A stretch of 9,173 nucleotides of DNA, from positions 1 through 9,173 of the forward strand of contig JAJBTS010000377.1 in NCBI GenBank assembly GCA_020860885.1, written 5' to 3'. The stretch's first letter is position 1. Each line of letters starts with the position of its first letter. The DNA comes from Bacteroidales bacterium. GTDB taxonomy: Bacteria > Bacteroidota > Bacteroidia > Bacteroidales > Azobacteroidaceae. Of this stretch, positions 7,994 to 9,173 are shown in pieces. The notes under the pieces were generated by a model, which was not told where the DNA came from, searched no databases, and was given only the letters and a program-made list of their open reading frames with translations. The position numbers were made by a program, and so were the translations under genes.

Positions 7994-8941
7994 TTAGAAA
8001 AACGGAGTTTCTTTTAACCTGGATAATGTACCGTTATATTCGGAAATAAGCTCATTCATAACTTTCTCCACATTATCTTCGGATCTGAAAAGAGAGGCAA
8101 CTTGTCCTATTTCTAATTCTCCTTCCTGAAGATCTCCCTCAAAAATTCCCTTTTTGGCACGTCCTCTTCCTAACAGTTCTCGTAAGTTTTCTATGGATGT
8201 GCCTTTTTTCTCCGCTTCTTCTACCTGGGAGGAGAAATCATTTTTAACTAATCGGGTAGGAGATAATTGTTTTAATAATAATTTGGTGTCGCCCTCATTC
8301 AGATTCAGGCATAATTGTTTGAATGAAGGATGAGCAGAGCTTTCTTTCGTTAATGCGAACCGTGTACCTATCTGTACACCATCGGCTCCTAATGCCATAG
8401 AAGCTACAATGGCTTCTCCTGTTCCAATACCTCCTGCCGCCAACAGGGGTAAGCCGGTAACTCTTCGGACAGCAGGAATCAGGCACATCGTAGTGGTTTC
8501 TTCTCTGCCGTTATGACCTCCTGCTTCAAATCCTTCTGCTACAATAGCATCTACACCTGCTTCTTCACACTTGACCGCAAATTTCGAACTACTCACTACA
8601 TGAGCAACTGTTATTCCTTTGTCCTTGAGAAAGCTTGTCCATGTTTTCGGATTCCCTGCCGAAGTAAACACTACAGGTACTTTTTCGTCAATAATAATTC
8701 GAATAATGGATTCGACATTCGGATACATCAGAGGAATATTTACTCCAAAAGGTAGAGAAGTGGCCTCTTTACATTTTCGAATGTGTTCCTGTAATACTTC
8801 AGGATACATGGATCCTGCTCCCAATAAACCTAATCCACCTGCATTGCTGACTGCTGAAGCCAGTTTCCAACCACTACACCATACCATTCCTCCCTGAACG
8901 ATAGGGTATTTTATTTTAAATAAAGAAGTTATTCGGTTCAT
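7994..8941 (-). CDS. fabK: FabK-like enoyl-ACP reductase II / nitronate monooxygenase family flavoprotein
   Basis: The 315-residue product is an FMN-dependent TIM-barrel enzyme. The start YPIVQGGMVW (12-21), the PFGVNIPLM segment, EGFEAGGHNG with His143, and the FMN-phosphate loop AAGGIGTGEA (168-177) followed by GADGVQIGTRF (185-195) match FabK, which performs the last reductive step of the fatty-acid elongation cycle with NAD(P)H. His143 aligns with the conserved His144 of streptococcal FabK, and the length is close to that family's 310-325 residues. The same superfamily includes nitronate monooxygenases (2-nitropropane dioxygenase), and automatic annotation may use that name; I favour FabK because of the QGGM start and the GGHNG region. 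It lies alone between a tRNA gene and leuS, not in a fab cluster. A-rich DNA precedes the ATG, as usual in this phylum. No confident promoter box was found in 8942-9046. A hairpin follows the stop. Confidence 0.85.
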   Translation of the reverse strand: MNRITSLFKIKYPIVQGGMVWCSGWKLASAVSNAGGLGLLGAGSMYPEVLQEHIRKCKEATSLPFGVNIPLMYPNVESIIRIIIDEKVPVVFTSAGNPKTWTSFLKDKGITVAHVVSSSKFAVKCEEAGVDAIVAEGFEAGGHNGREETTTMCLIPAVRRVTGLPLLAAGGIGTGEAIVASMALGADGVQIGTRFALTKESSAHPSFKQLCLNLNEGDTKLLLKQLSPTRLVKNDFSSQVEEAEKKGTSIENLRELLGRGRAKKGIFEGDLQEGELEIGQVASLFRSEDNVEKVMNELISEYNGTLSRLKETPFF

Positions 8942-9046
8942 AAATTTTACTTTTTATTTTCTTTGTTATCATGGTATTATGAAATTAAATTATGTTTAAT
9001 CTATTAGTAAAACGGGCTTCTGAAAAACTTATTATTAAGAAATAAA

Positions 9047-9074
9047 AAAAGAGTCACCTTTTTGCGACTCTTTT
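9047..9074 (-). terminator. Intrinsic terminator of the tRNA-Gln gene
   Basis: On the minus strand, a 9-bp stem (AAAAGAGTC paired with GACTCTTTT, 10-nt loop) is followed by more T residues, giving an uninterrupted run of seven T before ATTTCTT. It begins 4 nt after the encoded CCA of the tRNA. This is a textbook Rho-independent terminator and separates the tRNA transcript from the downstream fabK-like gene. Confidence 0.88.
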
Positions 9075-9078
9075 AGTT

Positions 9079-9152
9079 TGGTTGTCCCACCAGGACTCGA
9101 ACCTAGGCTGGCTGAGCCAGAATCAGATGTGCTACCACTACACCATGGGACA
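9079..9152 (-). tRNA. tRNA-Gln, anticodon CTG
   Basis: The minus strand folds into a cloverleaf: acceptor TGTCCCA/TGGGACA, D arm GTGT/GCAC with loop AGTGGTA, anticodon loop TTCTGGC (CTG at 9118-9120, reading CAG), a 4-nt variable region, T arm CTAGG/CCTGG with loop TTCGAGT, then A73 and an encoded CCA (9079-9081). The mature body is 71 nt plus CCA. The weak U1-A72 pair at the acceptor end is a known glutamine identity feature. The outermost anticodon-stem pair (27-43) is a U-C mismatch. The promoter lies beyond or at the right edge of the window, and the gene could belong to a longer tRNA cluster. Confidence 0.95.
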
Positions 9153-9173
9153 AAATGGATTCCTATTTGAAAT

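Noticed and set aside
1..9173. CRISPR arrays, insertion sequences, attachment sites or phage genes
   Set aside because: No spaced direct repeats, transposase or integrase motifs were found. The tRNA gene at the right edge shows no duplicated 3' end within the window that would mark an integration site.

Overview
The window reads as a chromosomal segment of a low-GC member of the Bacteroidetes, most likely order Bacteroidales. Four things point there: a TonB-dependent receptor with a carboxypeptidase-regulatory-like N-terminal domain, a lipoprotein whose acylated cysteine is followed at once by a run of Asp (a Bacteroidetes surface-export signal), a long LeuRS with the insertions usual in that phylum, and a TAnnTTTG-type promoter element in front of leuS. 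Genus cannot be fixed from this sequence.

Left part, plus strand (1-4890). A leader without a recognisable gene precedes a two-gene unit: a 937-residue TonB-dependent outer membrane receptor (190-3003) and, 16 bp later, a 495-residue surface lipoprotein predicted to be a beta-solenoid with many acidic clusters (3020-4507). This is not a SusC/SusD pair, and the ligand cannot be told from sequence. Directly behind the lipoprotein stop lies the C-terminal fragment of an LpxH-like UDP-2,3-diacylglucosamine diphosphatase family metallophosphoesterase (about 4519-4890). Its N-terminal half, with most metal ligands, is missing. This suggests that the pair arrived by, or was followed by, a rearrangement that destroyed the 5' part of that gene.

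Right part, minus strand (4969-9152). Reading from the right edge, the order is tRNA-Gln(CUG) with encoded CCA and a strong intrinsic terminator, a FabK/nitronate monooxygenase family flavoprotein (8941-7994), then leuS (7722-4969). These are housekeeping genes for translation and probably fatty-acid synthesis. Each minus-strand protein gene has a hairpin 9-10 nt after its stop. The leuS hairpin (4920-4959) lies between convergent units and probably also stops transcripts from the receptor/lipoprotein unit.

No insertion sequence, CRISPR array, phage gene or obvious defence system is visible. The parts most worth a second look are the receptor/lipoprotein pair of unknown ligand, the truncated gene at its border, and a plus-oriented terminator-like hairpin in the leuS-fabK gap that has no matching plus-strand gene.
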